DNA from: an uncultured Eubacteriales bacterium
GTDB lineage: Bacteria; Bacillota; Clostridia; Lachnospirales; Lachnospiraceae
DNA: 38,329 bases
Assembly: GCA_900315305.1 (NCBI GenBank)
Contig: OMYS01000030.1
Coordinates: 1 to 38,329, forward strand
Direction: 5' to 3'
How positions within the stretch are numbered: position 1 is the stretch's first letter; every line of letters starts with the position of its first letter. Of this stretch, positions 1-7,868 are shown piece by piece. The notes beneath the pieces were generated by a model. The model searched no databases. It was not told the origin of the DNA and saw nothing but the letters and a program-made list of their open reading frames with translations. A program made the translations under genes and the position numbers.

Positions 1-9
1 AGGAAAAAA

Positions 10-468
10 TTAAAAGTCCCACAGTATCTGAAATGTATTGAACCACAGTACAAAAGGAAAGGAAAATGTTGATTTCGCTTCTGTAATCATCATACAAGAT
101 TGAATGACATTGCTAAGAAAGTATGAATCTACATTCTTTGGCTTCAGCAGTGCCAAACTGACATAGAAAGCTATTTTTTCTGATGTATCTACAACATTCG
201 TGGTGCCCACATCTCCAATTCTTGTCATAAGAACATCGCCACGTTCAGGATATATCTTATAATCTCTTGCAAAAGCCTCTTCTGAGATAAACTTTTTTGA
301 GGTCAATGTCGAGATATTCTCAACGGACAAAAACATTATGCCCTTATCCGTATACTGAGGAGTCTGGTGAACACCATCATATATGTCGGCGACATCGGAT
401 AAATACTTCTTTTTCCAGTCATCATCAAATCCATTCAATCTAATCTCAGGAGCATATTTTTTCATCAT
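10..468 (-). CDS. hsdS: Type I restriction-modification specificity subunit (HsdS), truncated
   Basis: The 152-residue product begins like a type I S subunit: an RLNGFDDDWKKKYLSDVADI lead-in, then a target-recognition domain with HQTPQYTDKGIMFLSVENIS and RGDVLMTRIGDVGTTNVV. Such subunits choose the DNA sequence recognised by the HsdM/HsdR complex and normally have about 380-450 residues with two recognition domains joined by long helices. Here homology fades after SNVIQS (about residue 123), the tail looks out of frame, and a stop follows at position 10, so the helix and second half are missing. Neither other frame of the last 100 bases gives an obvious continuation. The start ATG overlaps the hsdM stop as ATGA, indicating coupled translation. 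It could be a decayed gene, or one cassette of an hsdS locus that is shuffled with partners lying to the left of the window. Confidence 0.75.
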   Translation of the reverse strand: MMKKYAPEIRLNGFDDDWKKKYLSDVADIYDGVHQTPQYTDKGIMFLSVENISTLTSKKFISEEAFARDYKIYPERGDVLMTRIGDVGTTNVVDTSEKIAFYVSLALLKPKNVDSYFLSNVIQSCMMITEAKSTFSFPFVLWFNTFQILWDF

Positions 469-3227
469 ACATATCCTCCCAGTATTTTCTGAAATTCCAT
501 CAACCCTTCATAGTCAGATCCATCTGCAGTCAACATACCAACCATCTCTGCTAGATTAGTGCTAACATCTGTTTTTTCTTGCTGAATATCATGCATCGTT
601 GTTGAATACTTTAATGCAAGATATTCCATCTTACGTATTACCTCTGAAATAATTGAGGAAGAAATATCATCTAAATCATGGACGAGAGGTGCTATCCACT
701 TCTGTTCCACAATTTGCAGCGCCTCGTCTTCGGAAAGACCTTCGATAACCTCTTTTGTCTTGATATGAAGAGCTTCCTTCCTCTGTTTTACATCCTTCTT
801 GATTGAACTTTCTTCATCAGACAGCCGCAGAGCAGCTAATAGTTTTCCCTCATACGAATCCTCTGGGAACTCATACTCCATCTTCAACTGCTGTATTCTG
901 CCTGTCAGAGAAGGTTTCTTACAGGAACCGTCCTTGTTTTTGTCGATCTTATCCCAGTCAACAACGGTGCAAGTTTTTATAAAATCCAACTGTTCTTTTT
1001 TAGACATGGTCACATATTTGTTAAGAGCGTTGATCTCATCACTCTCAACATCCTGCAGGATTTCATCACATGCCGCCTTTAGTTCCTTTGTTACAAAAGC
1101 ATCGTTGCTGTCATTCAGGAAGCTCCCTTGCTTTTCATCCTCTTCCAGCGAATCGATAATCTCGGAATATTCTCCGGCAATTTCAGACAGCCGTTCTTCA
1201 AGAGTCCTTATTTCTTCCACTTTATCCGGCATAAGTCTTTCTTGAACAAGCTCAAACGGTAGAATATGACCCTTCCATCCATCCTGCACTTCCGTCACTT
1301 CATCATCGTCATCATTCTTATTATTCTTTTTGATGACCATATTTGGATCCACCTGAGTGATAACCTGGAACCCTTCCGTCTGAAGCATCTCAATATCAGC
1401 AGAAATGATATCCCAATATTTTGCAAACACCTGATAGGCAACATACCGATCTGCTAATTTGACCGGATCAATCCTGCCGAAAATATCATCCGTAATCTTT
1501 TCCTTTTCCTGTTCAGCAACTACATCCAGCACGCCATCGATCAGATCACCCTGAAGCGTATCATAAAATCCATCGAACGCCTTGGTAAATGCCGCTCTAT
1601 ATGCTTCAACACTACCAAATGAATCAATCATTCCTTTGATATCATCTGTGCGTGGTTGGAGATATCCTTCTGACGCTTTTTCAAACAAAGCATCCCTGAG
1701 TCCAGGGAAAGCTTCCCAGTATTCTTCAAAGGCATCCACTTCACTCTCCGGTATTCCTCCGAACATAGTAGCACGGATATCCCATTTTTCCGGATCATCC
1801 GCTGAATCAACATACCTGGTGATATTCAGATTATATTCGTTTTCCTGTATCGTTTCCTTCGATACCAATGCAGAATACTTTTCAATTACAGTCCTGTATT
1901 TTACGGTATCCACTATCTTCTTTATATCTGAAGCACGAAGTTTATTATTCTTACCGGATTTTTCAAACCCTTTTGATGCGTCAATGATAAGAACATCGGA
2001 AGTCGGTCTGTTCCTCTTCAACACCATAATGATTGTCGCAATATTGGTTCCAAAGAAAATATTTTCTGGCAAGCCAATGATCGCATCAATACGGTTTTTC
2101 TCGATCAGATTCTCGCGAATCTTTGCTTCCTCCCCACCTCTGAAAAGCACGCCATGAGGCAGAACGATAGTCATGATACCATCATCTTCCAGATGGTAAA
2201 GGTCATGCAGCAAGAACGCAAAATCCGCCTTCGCCTTCGGTGCTACCCCGAAATCTTTATATCTCGGATCAAACTCTTTATCTTTCGGATCCCACTTCTG
2301 TGAATAGGGCGGATTGCTGACCACGGCATCCACCCTTACAAGCTCATATGTGGTTTCTTTTTTGTTTTCCTCAAAGAATGGCCAGTCGTCTTCCAGCGTA
2401 TCCCCATTCCTCACATTGATGTTGGCAGGCTTAATACCCCTCATGACCAGATTCATTCTGGTCAAGTTAAATGTATTCTCTTTCAGTTCCTGAGCATAAT
2501 AGTCAATCTTGCCGTCACCGCTGATATACTTTGCCGCTGATTTTCCGATATTTATGAGAAGCGAACCCGATCCTGACGTCGGATCATATATCTTGATCTG
2601 CTTTCTGTCCTTCAGATGCTCCGCAACGATTTCAGACATCAAAACGGACACCTCATGAGGGGTGTAGAATTCTCCGGCTTTCTTGCCGGCGTTGGCAGCA
2701 AAATTACTGATCAGATACTCATAGATGAAACCAAGCACATCATAGTCCTGCTTACCATCCATCGGAATCTTCTTGATAAGCTTTAGGAGCTTTTTCACCG
2801 CCTTTGTCTGTGATCCGGATGTTTCTCCCAACTTTGAAAGACCGGTCTGAAGTGTATTGAAGATCTTCTCAAAGACCTTCTTGTAAACCTCGTCGATATT
2901 TTGATCGAAGTCAGAAAGTGCATCCCTGACATCCTTTACATCAAAATCGTTCCCCTTCGCCAGCCATGTGGAAAACAGATTATCATAGGCAATAAAATAC
3001 CCCAGTGTTTCCCTCACATGTTTTGCATACTTAACATCCTTTTCGTCAACTTTCTTGATTTCCTCTTCGCTGAGCTTTTCCTTGCGGAACAATTCCAACT
3101 CACGCTCCGACAGATATTTGTAGAAAATGAAGCCCAGGATGAAATCCTTATACTCATTCGCCTCTATCTTTGATCGCATCTGATTAGCTGATTCCCAGAT
3201 TGTGGATGCCAACTGATGTTTGTTCAT
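465..3227 (-). CDS. hsdM: Type I restriction-modification DNA methyltransferase subunit (HsdM)
   Basis: The protein is an N6-adenine methyltransferase that acts in complex with HsdS. It opens with the HsdM N-terminal helical domain (MNKHQLASTIWESANQMRSK), followed by GEFYTPHEVSVLM, the SAM-binding motif DPTSGSGSLL near residue 213, and the catalytic NPPY motif (SNPPYSQKWD) near residue 305. At 920 residues it is much longer than the classic 500-residue subunit; the extra 400 C-terminal residues are charged and probably helical, as in a known long HsdM subgroup. The start at 3227 is preferred over the upstream in-frame ATG at 3284 because AGGAGGA lies nine bases before it; the longer version would overlap the antitoxin-like gene. 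It is the middle gene of an antitoxin-like/hsdM/hsdS operon. No hsdR is visible; it may lie left of the window. Confidence 0.93.
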   Translation of the reverse strand: MNKHQLASTIWESANQMRSKIEANEYKDFILGFIFYKYLSERELELFRKEKLSEEEIKKVDEKDVKYAKHVRETLGYFIAYDNLFSTWLAKGNDFDVKDVRDALSDFDQNIDEVYKKVFEKIFNTLQTGLSKLGETSGSQTKAVKKLLKLIKKIPMDGKQDYDVLGFIYEYLISNFAANAGKKAGEFYTPHEVSVLMSEIVAEHLKDRKQIKIYDPTSGSGSLLINIGKSAAKYISGDGKIDYYAQELKENTFNLTRMNLVMRGIKPANINVRNGDTLEDDWPFFEENKKETTYELVRVDAVVSNPPYSQKWDPKDKEFDPRYKDFGVAPKAKADFAFLLHDLYHLEDDGIMTIVLPHGVLFRGGEEAKIRENLIEKNRIDAIIGLPENIFFGTNIATIIMVLKRNRPTSDVLIIDASKGFEKSGKNNKLRASDIKKIVDTVKYRTVIEKYSALVSKETIQENEYNLNITRYVDSADDPEKWDIRATMFGGIPESEVDAFEEYWEAFPGLRDALFEKASEGYLQPRTDDIKGMIDSFGSVEAYRAAFTKAFDGFYDTLQGDLIDGVLDVVAEQEKEKITDDIFGRIDPVKLADRYVAYQVFAKYWDIISADIEMLQTEGFQVITQVDPNMVIKKNNKNDDDDEVTEVQDGWKGHILPFELVQERLMPDKVEEIRTLEERLSEIAGEYSEIIDSLEEDEKQGSFLNDSNDAFVTKELKAACDEILQDVESDEINALNKYVTMSKKEQLDFIKTCTVVDWDKIDKNKDGSCKKPSLTGRIQQLKMEYEFPEDSYEGKLLAALRLSDEESSIKKDVKQRKEALHIKTKEVIEGLSEDEALQIVEQKWIAPLVHDLDDISSSIISEVIRKMEYLALKYSTTMHDIQQEKTDVSTNLAEMVGMLTADGSDYEGLMEFQKILGGYV

Positions 3228-3277
3228 AGTTAAAAATCCTCCTACTGTTTTATAATTGGTCGTCGCTGCTTTGGAAA

Positions 3278-3481
3278 TCAGCAATCGTTAATATCTATGC
3301 CCTTTGCCAGAAGCCGCTCATATCGTTCATACGAAAGGACTACCGCCAACGGTTTTCCGTTTTTCAGGATGAAGGCTGTCTTATCTTCATCCACAAGGCC
3401 GCGTATCAGCTTTGATGACTGTCCTCTGTTAAACTCACCGATATTGAAATGCTCCATCGGGGCCATGCCTTTTTTCCGCAT
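3278..3481 (-). CDS. Phd/YefM-type antitoxin-like DNA-binding protein
   Basis: The 67-residue protein has the typical N-terminal fold and wording of the Phd/YefM antitoxin family: FNRGQSSKLIRGLVDEDKTAFILKNGKPLAVVLSYERYERLL. Family members bind palindromic operators as dimers and neutralise a partner toxin with their C-terminus. Here the C-terminus is very short, ending soon after the DNA-binding part, and no toxin gene is adjacent; hsdM follows after 50 bases. AGGAGG seven bases upstream supports the ATG at 3481. A nested palindrome upstream covers the promoter. The inference is that it acts mainly as a repressor of the restriction-modification operon, although a toxin encoded elsewhere is possible. 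Confidence 0.8.
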   Translation of the reverse strand: MRKKGMAPMEHFNIGEFNRGQSSKLIRGLVDEDKTAFILKNGKPLAVVLSYERYERLLAKGIDINDC

Positions 3482-3524
3482 TGCCAGTCCTCCTGTAAAT
3501 AGTCAACCTAATTTCACGAATATC

Positions 3525-3553
3525 AGTATAGCACAAACAGATTGTAATTACAA
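3525..3553 (-). promoter_or_regulatory. Promoter of the antitoxin-like/hsdM/hsdS operon
   Basis: On the minus strand, TTGTAA (3548-3553) and TATACT (3525-3530) are separated by exactly 17 bases, a good sigma-70-type arrangement 44 bases ahead of the antitoxin start codon. The -35 box lies inside the palindromic operator candidate, so a bound repressor would block polymerase. Confidence 0.65.
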
Positions 3554-3572
3554 TCTGAATTACAATCTGTTT
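3535..3572. promoter_or_regulatory. Nested palindromic operator candidate
   Basis: A perfect 20-base palindrome, CAGATTGTAATTACAATCTG, lies at 3538-3557. It is embedded in a larger inverted repeat whose 15-base arms, AAACAGATTGTAATT (3535-3549) and AATTACAATCTGTTT (3558-3572), are also exact complements. The result is three half-sites of the same sequence over the -35 box. A further GTAATTACAATT lies at 3585-3596. This is the kind of site bound by Phd/YefM proteins, so autoregulation by the first gene of the operon is the natural reading. Confidence 0.65.
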
Positions 3573-3599
3573 ATCATTAAAAAGGTAATTACAATTAAA

Positions 3600-3636
3600 A
3601 TCCCCTGAGCTACGAGACCGCCGTAGTTCAGGGGAT
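3600..3636 (-). terminator. Rho-independent terminator after the 94-aa gene
   Basis: A 15-base stem (ATCCCCTGAGCTACG against CGTAGTTCAGGGGAT, one G-T pair) with a seven-base loop lies 18 bases beyond the stop of the 94-residue gene. In the minus direction it is followed by TTTTAATT. It separates the SymE/ParB operon from the antitoxin/hsdM operon. Confidence 0.75.
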
Positions 3637-3654
3637 TATCAAAACTATATTTTC

Positions 3655-3939
3655 TCACCATTTCCTTCCATTCATCTGCCACCGATCATGCCCCCGGATG
3701 CTCCGTACCGCCTGCCGCAAGGTGTTCGCCCTACCGTGTAGATGGTAGCGGATTCTTCCGATCCTGTCGGCATGATGGGAATGAAATATGATTACCGTTC
3801 CCCTCTCTGGATATTCCGGATTATGCAGATACCAGTAATGTCCTGTGTTTCGGCTCTTGACTGTCACATCATACTCATTCATGTTGATGATCTGGAAATA
3901 CTTCGGATCCAGACATTCAAAATCTCTTGCATCAAACAA
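3655..3939 (-). CDS. Hypothetical protein of 94 residues
   Basis: I do not recognise this protein. It overlaps the end of the ParB-like gene by eight bases and seems to start at TTG (3937-3939), suggesting coupled translation. The sequence has an acidic start, a central aromatic stretch (NTGHYWYLHNPEYPERGTVI), a histidine run (FHSHHAD) and a basic C-terminus (RQAVRSIRGHDRWQMNGRKW). It shows no signal peptide or membrane segment. The compact basic, aromatic composition would fit a nucleic-acid-associated accessory protein, but that is only inference. It is last in its operon and is followed by a terminator. Confidence 0.7.
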   Translation of the reverse strand: MFDARDFECLDPKYFQIINMNEYDVTVKSRNTGHYWYLHNPEYPERGTVIIFHSHHADRIGRIRYHLHGRANTLRQAVRSIRGHDRWQMNGRKW

Positions 3940-4879
3940 CGGCAGCCTCCTTCCCGGAGAACCACGCTTCCAGAGCCTTCATGACCAAATCCGTCCGTTC
4001 CTTCGCCTTCATTCCAGAGAAATACTTTTCCTCTGCTTCTGCCGGTATCTTTACGCTCACCGCTTTTACCTGAGCAGATCCCCTGACCGGATGCAGGATC
4101 ACTTCCAGTTTATCTTCTGTCAGCTCGCCTGCTGCCGCCCTGATTGACTTTGCCGCCTTCTCATTTATCGAAGCATCCTTCTCTGCCACAATGCTCTGTT
4201 CATCTTCGGACAGATAGGAAAGCTCTACCGCTGCCGTCAACGTCAGTCCGCCGGCATCCAGACGATCCTTGAATGGCCGGATCAGCTTGTCCACCCTCAT
4301 GTATCTGGCAATGTTCCTGCCGGTCATCCCGTATTCTTCCCCGATACCATCCCGGCTTCTCGACTTGTGGACATCATGTCCACAAGTCCCGATCTCTTCA
4401 ATCTCCCGCAGGATATCGTTCCGCCTGCCCTGGCTGATTACCTTCTCATATCTGGCAGACAGCACCGCCGCCTTTTCGCTCGGCGCCAGATCCGTGAATG
4501 ACCTCTGGATCACATTCGTTTCTATCACATATACATAAGCGTCTTCATCGCTCAGATCCGCCTTAACGATGGCGGGAACTTCCGTCATCCCTGCTATCTG
4601 CGCCGCGTTCATCCTGTTATGACCTGCCAGCATCTCATACCCGCCGTAAACCTTCCGGACGATCACGGGATTCAGTATCCCGTGATCTCTGACACTCTGA
4701 ACCATGTCGTCTAGGCGTTCCCCTTCATACAGGCGAAAGGGATGATCCTTAAATGCCCTGACCTTTTCTATCGGTATCAGCTGCACTCCTGCGATATTTC
4801 CCGGAGCATTCGGTGATTCTTCTTTCAGAAGTTCCACCGCATCTGCAATCGCTTTTCTTTTCGTTGTGGTTGTCTTCAT
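3932..4879 (-). CDS. ParB/RepB/Spo0J-like partition or regulatory protein
   Basis: The 315-residue product carries a ParB N-terminal nuclease-like domain: IPIEKVRAFKDHPFRLYEGE, DMVQSVRDHGILNPVIVR and the signature ML-AGHNRMNAA. A helix-turn-helix region follows (EEYGMTGRNIARYMRVDKLI, about residues 178-200). ParB proteins bind DNA and, in the classic case, segregate chromosomes or plasmids with ParA. No ParA gene is present. Such orphan ParB-like proteins are common on clostridial integrative elements, which fits the AT-richer island here. The C-terminal third is less conserved and alanine/glutamate-rich. It begins six bases after the SymE-like gene. Confidence 0.85.
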   Translation of the reverse strand: MKTTTTKRKAIADAVELLKEESPNAPGNIAGVQLIPIEKVRAFKDHPFRLYEGERLDDMVQSVRDHGILNPVIVRKVYGGYEMLAGHNRMNAAQIAGMTEVPAIVKADLSDEDAYVYVIETNVIQRSFTDLAPSEKAAVLSARYEKVISQGRRNDILREIEEIGTCGHDVHKSRSRDGIGEEYGMTGRNIARYMRVDKLIRPFKDRLDAGGLTLTAAVELSYLSEDEQSIVAEKDASINEKAAKSIRAAAGELTEDKLEVILHPVRGSAQVKAVSVKIPAEAEEKYFSGMKAKERTDLVMKALEAWFSGKEAAVV

Positions 4880-4885
4880 TCAGAT

Positions 4886-5167
4886 TCACCGCCCCTCTCG
4901 TCTCTGCCTTGAAGCAGTTTTCTTTTTGCCGTAACCGGTTTTTCCTTCCGCAACGCAGAGCACCGGCTGCACGATCTCATCCCTTGCTTCTTCCTTCGTG
5001 ATGATCAGTCTGCCGTCCTCACACTCCACTTTGACATGCGTGCCGATGTCAAAACCGAACTCACTGAGCCATTTGCCCTTCAGCATCACAGTCGGCGTAG
5101 CCTGATACCTGTACCCGCTCTGCTCGATCACCTTCAGGTTCCTTGTCGTTTTTACTTCCTTTGTCAT
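4886..5167 (-). CDS. SymE-like small protein
   Basis: The 93-residue protein has a core resembling the SymE family: VMLKGKWLSEFGFDIGTHVKVECEDGRLIITK, residues about 27-58. SymE proteins have an AbrB-like swapped-hairpin fold; the E. coli member is an SOS-induced toxin, while many relatives on mobile elements are uncharacterised. The C-terminus is strongly basic (GKKKTASRQRREGR), compatible with nucleic-acid binding. GGGAG seven bases upstream supports the ATG at 5167. It heads a three-gene operon with the ParB-like and 94-aa genes. Confidence 0.7.
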   Translation of the reverse strand: MTKEVKTTRNLKVIEQSGYRYQATPTVMLKGKWLSEFGFDIGTHVKVECEDGRLIITKEEARDEIVQPVLCVAEGKTGYGKKKTASRQRREGR

Positions 5168-5207
5168 AGATTTGCTCCCTTCTGCCGTTCTCGGCTAAAA
5201 TAAAATA

Positions 5208-5246
5208 AGCTGCTGATACGTAATCTTTTCTTACGCATCAACAGCT
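5208..5246 (-). terminator. Rho-independent terminator after rlmD
   Basis: A 16-base stem (AGCTGCTGATACGTAA against TTACGCATCAACAGCT, two wobble pairs) with a seven-base loop lies 30 bases past the rlmD stop. In the minus direction it is followed by TTATTTTATTTTAG. It also marks the boundary between the GC-rich chromosome and the AT-richer island. Confidence 0.75.
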
Positions 5247-5276
5247 CAGTTATGATCTCGATATACTATTTTGGTC

Positions 5277-6911
5277 TTACGAAGGGTTTTTCTCCGCTTC
5301 CTCGGCATCCCTGATCTGATAATAGTCGTCCATATTGACGGAGACTTTTATCGTATCATCGGGTTTTCGTCTGCCCAAGAGACATACAGTCTCGCAGTGC
5401 GTTGTTTCGGGGAACATGTCAAACGGCTGTACATACGCCGGCTCATAGCTGACAGTTCCGCTGCCCTCGTGAAACCGCTTCAGATCGCGGGCGAATGTCG
5501 CGGGATCGCAGCTCACATAGACAACGCGCTCCGGCGCCATGCGGAGCACGGCGTCTATGAGTTCAGGCGCGCAGCCCTTGCGCGGCGGGTCGAGAACCAC
5601 GACGTCCGCATGCGGGCACGGTGTCTTCTCGTCAAAGCGTCCGCGGACGACGAGGTCTTCCGCGGCGCCCGTATAAAAATGCGCGTTTCCGATGCCGTTC
5701 CGCTCCGCATTTTCCTTTGCGTCACGAATCGCGTCCGGGACAATCTCGACGCCGTAGACAGCCTTCGCATGCCTTGCGAGGAAGAGCGAGATCGTGCCGA
5801 TACCGCAATAGAGGTCATAGACCGTCTCCTGTCCGGTCAGGGCCGCTGCCTTCAGCGCCTCGCCGTAGAGCTTCTCGCACTGCACGGGGTTGACCTGATA
5901 GAAGCTGAGCGGGGAAATGCGGAACCTGAGGCCGCCGAGCACATCCTCAATCCAGGGATCACCCCAGAGCGGGACCACACGGCTGCCGAGAATAACATTT
6001 GTCCGCTTCGTGTTGATATTAAAGCAGATGCTCGTGACGCCGGAAATGAGGCGAAGCTCATCCACGAGCTCCTCGCTGTGCGGCAGCTCCCTGCCATTGA
6101 TAACGAGGCAGACGAGGATCTGTCCGGTCGCAAAGCCCTTCCGGATCAGGATGTGGCGCAGAAGTCCCCTGCCGGTCGTCTCGTCATATGCGGGAATCTG
6201 CCATTTTCCGGCAAATGCAAGGATCGTCTCAAGAATGCGCGCGTTCTCCTCCGGCGTGAGCAGACAATCCGTCACGGGGATGAGCGTGTGCGTGCGGCCG
6301 GCGTAGAACCCCGCCGCAAGGCGCATGCCTTTATCCGAGGCGCCAGACGTCTTCATACGGGCCGAGACAGCCGGCCTTTCGTTCCGAGAACGGCTGTCGG
6401 AGACGTCAGAAGCCTTCGCCCGGGCCGAGTCAGCCGGCCTTTCGTTCCGAGACCGGCTGTCGGTGACGTCAGAAGCCTTCGCCCGGGCCGAGCCGGCCGC
6501 CTTCACCATCCCGACCGGGTACTGCGCCTTGTTGCGGTAGCGGTAGGGCACATCCATGCCGATGACCGGCCGCACCTCAAGGTCCGGCAGACCGCCGATG
6601 CGCGTCATCGTATCCTTCACGAGCTTCCGCTTCCACGCAAGCTGCGCGGCGTAGTCCATCTCCTGCAGGCGGCAGCCGCCGCAGCGGCGCGCCTCGGGGC
6701 ACAGAGCCGTGACACGGCACGCACCGGGCTCAAGGACCTTTTCGACGCGCGCAAATGCGTACGTCTTCTTCGGGCGCGTCACGCGGGCCAGCACCTTATC
6801 GCCGATCAGTGCGTCCTTCACAAACAGCGTGAAGCCGTCCGCGTGGCCGATGCCCTCGCCGTCCTTCGTGAGATCTTCGATTGTAACTGTCAGGAGATCA
6901 TTTTTATTCAT
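5277..6911 (-). CDS. rlmD: 23S rRNA (uracil-C5)-methyltransferase, RlmD/RlmCD type
   Basis: The enzyme methylates uracil in 23S rRNA using SAM. It has an N-terminal TRAM domain (residues 1-60), iron-sulfur cysteines (CPEARRCGGC near 71-80 and VTDC near 216), SAM motif VYDLYCGIGTISLFLA, DPPRKGC, and the catalytic cysteine in VVYVSCDPATFARDL. At 544 residues it exceeds the usual 450-480. The excess is an insertion at residues 137-196, made of a 21-residue tandem repeat (RAKASDVxDSRSRNERPA), placed in the loop between KAQYPVG and GFYAGRTH. It starts directly after yhaM in the same operon. The family is certain; the exact target uridine (1939, 747 or both) is not determinable here. Confidence 0.93.
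   Translation of the reverse strand: MNKNDLLTVTIEDLTKDGEGIGHADGFTLFVKDALIGDKVLARVTRPKKTYAFARVEKVLEPGACRVTALCPEARRCGGCRLQEMDYAAQLAWKRKLVKDTMTRIGGLPDLEVRPVIGMDVPYRYRNKAQYPVGMVKAAGSARAKASDVTDSRSRNERPADSARAKASDVSDSRSRNERPAVSARMKTSGASDKGMRLAAGFYAGRTHTLIPVTDCLLTPEENARILETILAFAGKWQIPAYDETTGRGLLRHILIRKGFATGQILVCLVINGRELPHSEELVDELRLISGVTSICFNINTKRTNVILGSRVVPLWGDPWIEDVLGGLRFRISPLSFYQVNPVQCEKLYGEALKAAALTGQETVYDLYCGIGTISLFLARHAKAVYGVEIVPDAIRDAKENAERNGIGNAHFYTGAAEDLVVRGRFDEKTPCPHADVVVLDPPRKGCAPELIDAVLRMAPERVVYVSCDPATFARDLKRFHEGSGTVSYEPAYVQPFDMFPETTHCETVCLLGRRKPDDTIKVSVNMDDYYQIRDAEEAEKNPS
6327..6491. repeat. In-frame 63-bp tandem repeat inside rlmD
   Basis: About 2.6 copies of a 63-base unit (21 codons) are present; the motif CAGCCGGCCTTTCGTTCCGA recurs at 6368 and 6431. 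Each full unit contains a short inverted repeat, with GACAGCCG and CGGCTGTC arms in the first and CAGCCG and CGGCTG arms in the second. The reading frame is kept. Confidence 0.9.
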
Positions 6912-6920
6912 ATGGTATAA

Positions 6921-7868
6921 TCAAACCTCTTCCGTGCGGCGCAGGTTCGAGTCAAAGAAGCGGTTGAAGCCGAGCCACGTGTCGCTCTCCTTCCCGTTCT
7001 CAAGGACCTCTGTCATCGTCTCGAGTCTCGCGTCCGCGTTGTCTGCGAGATTGAGCGCCATGGCCTCGATCAGCGCCGGTTTCTTCGGGGAGCCGTACTC
7101 ATATTCTCCGTGATGCGCGAGGATGCAGTGCTTCAGCTCCGACTCAAGGAGCGGCGGGAAATTCTCGATCTTCGCCGCCTTGTCGTGGACCATCTCCGCC
7201 CCGATCATGATATGGCCGAGCATCTGCCCGTCGTCGGTGTATTCATTTGTCGGGAAGAGAGAGAGCTCCTTCGTCTTGCCGCAGTCATGAAGCATCGCCG
7301 CTGTGATCAGAAGGTCGCGCCGGATGACCGGATAGTGGTCCGCGAGAAATGCACAAAGGCGCGTGACGGAGAGCGTGTGCTCGAGCAGGCCGCCGACGAA
7401 GCTGTGGTGCACGGTCTTAGCCGCCGAGTGCTTCGTGAAGCTCTTCACAAACTCCGTGTCCTCGATGAAAAATGACTTGAGCAGCGCGCTCAGGTACGGG
7501 TTCTTCACGCTGGCCGCGTACTGCATGAGCTCTGTGTACATCGCCTTCGTATTCTTCTTCGTGACAGGCAGGTAGTCGGCTGGGACGTACTCGCTCTCAT
7601 CGGCCTTCCGGACCTGGCGGAGCGACGCCTGCAGCGATCCGTTGTACGCGCTCACCGTACCGCTGACATAGATATAGTCGAGCGTGTCGAAGTCCCCGAT
7701 CGCGTCCGACGTCGGGTCCCAGATCTTCGCGTCGAGGACGCCTGTTCTGTCCTGAAGCAGGACACTCTCATAGTTTTTGCCGTTTTTCGTGACGGCAGAC
7801 TGCTTATGCTTGCAGAGGTAGACGTCCTGAATGCGGCTGCCCTCCTGCAGTTCGGAAATGAATTTCAT
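6921..7868 (-). CDS. yhaM: 3'-5' exoribonuclease YhaM family (OB fold plus HD domain)
   Basis: The 315-residue protein matches the YhaM layout. An N-terminal OB-fold domain (about residues 12-90, with VLLQDRTGVLDAKIWD) binds nucleic acid; an HD phosphohydrolase domain follows (HHSFVGGLLEHTLSV, the metal-binding HDCGK near residue 193, then ILAHHGEYEYGSPKKP). The family degrades RNA, and sometimes single-stranded DNA, from the 3' end in a metal-dependent way. Length is standard. The ATG overlaps the stop of the HtrA-like gene, and rlmD follows nine bases after its stop, so the three are co-transcribed. Confidence 0.93.
   Translation of the reverse strand: MKFISELQEGSRIQDVYLCKHKQSAVTKNGKNYESVLLQDRTGVLDAKIWDPTSDAIGDFDTLDYIYVSGTVSAYNGSLQASLRQVRKADESEYVPADYLPVTKKNTKAMYTELMQYAASVKNPYLSALLKSFFIEDTEFVKSFTKHSAAKTVHHSFVGGLLEHTLSVTRLCAFLADHYPVIRRDLLITAAMLHDCGKTKELSLFPTNEYTDDGQMLGHIMIGAEMVHDKAAKIENFPPLLESELKHCILAHHGEYEYGSPKKPALIEAMALNLADNADARLETMTEVLENGKESDTWLGFNRFFDSNLRRTEEV

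Noticed and set aside
3228..3284. Upstream in-frame start for hsdM
   Set aside because: It has no ribosome binding site and would overlap the antitoxin-like gene; AGGAGGA favours the start at 3227.
5271..6920. 549-codon plus-strand open frame
   Set aside because: It is exactly antisense to rlmD, whose motifs are unmistakable. GC-rich genes commonly leave long open frames on the opposite strand.
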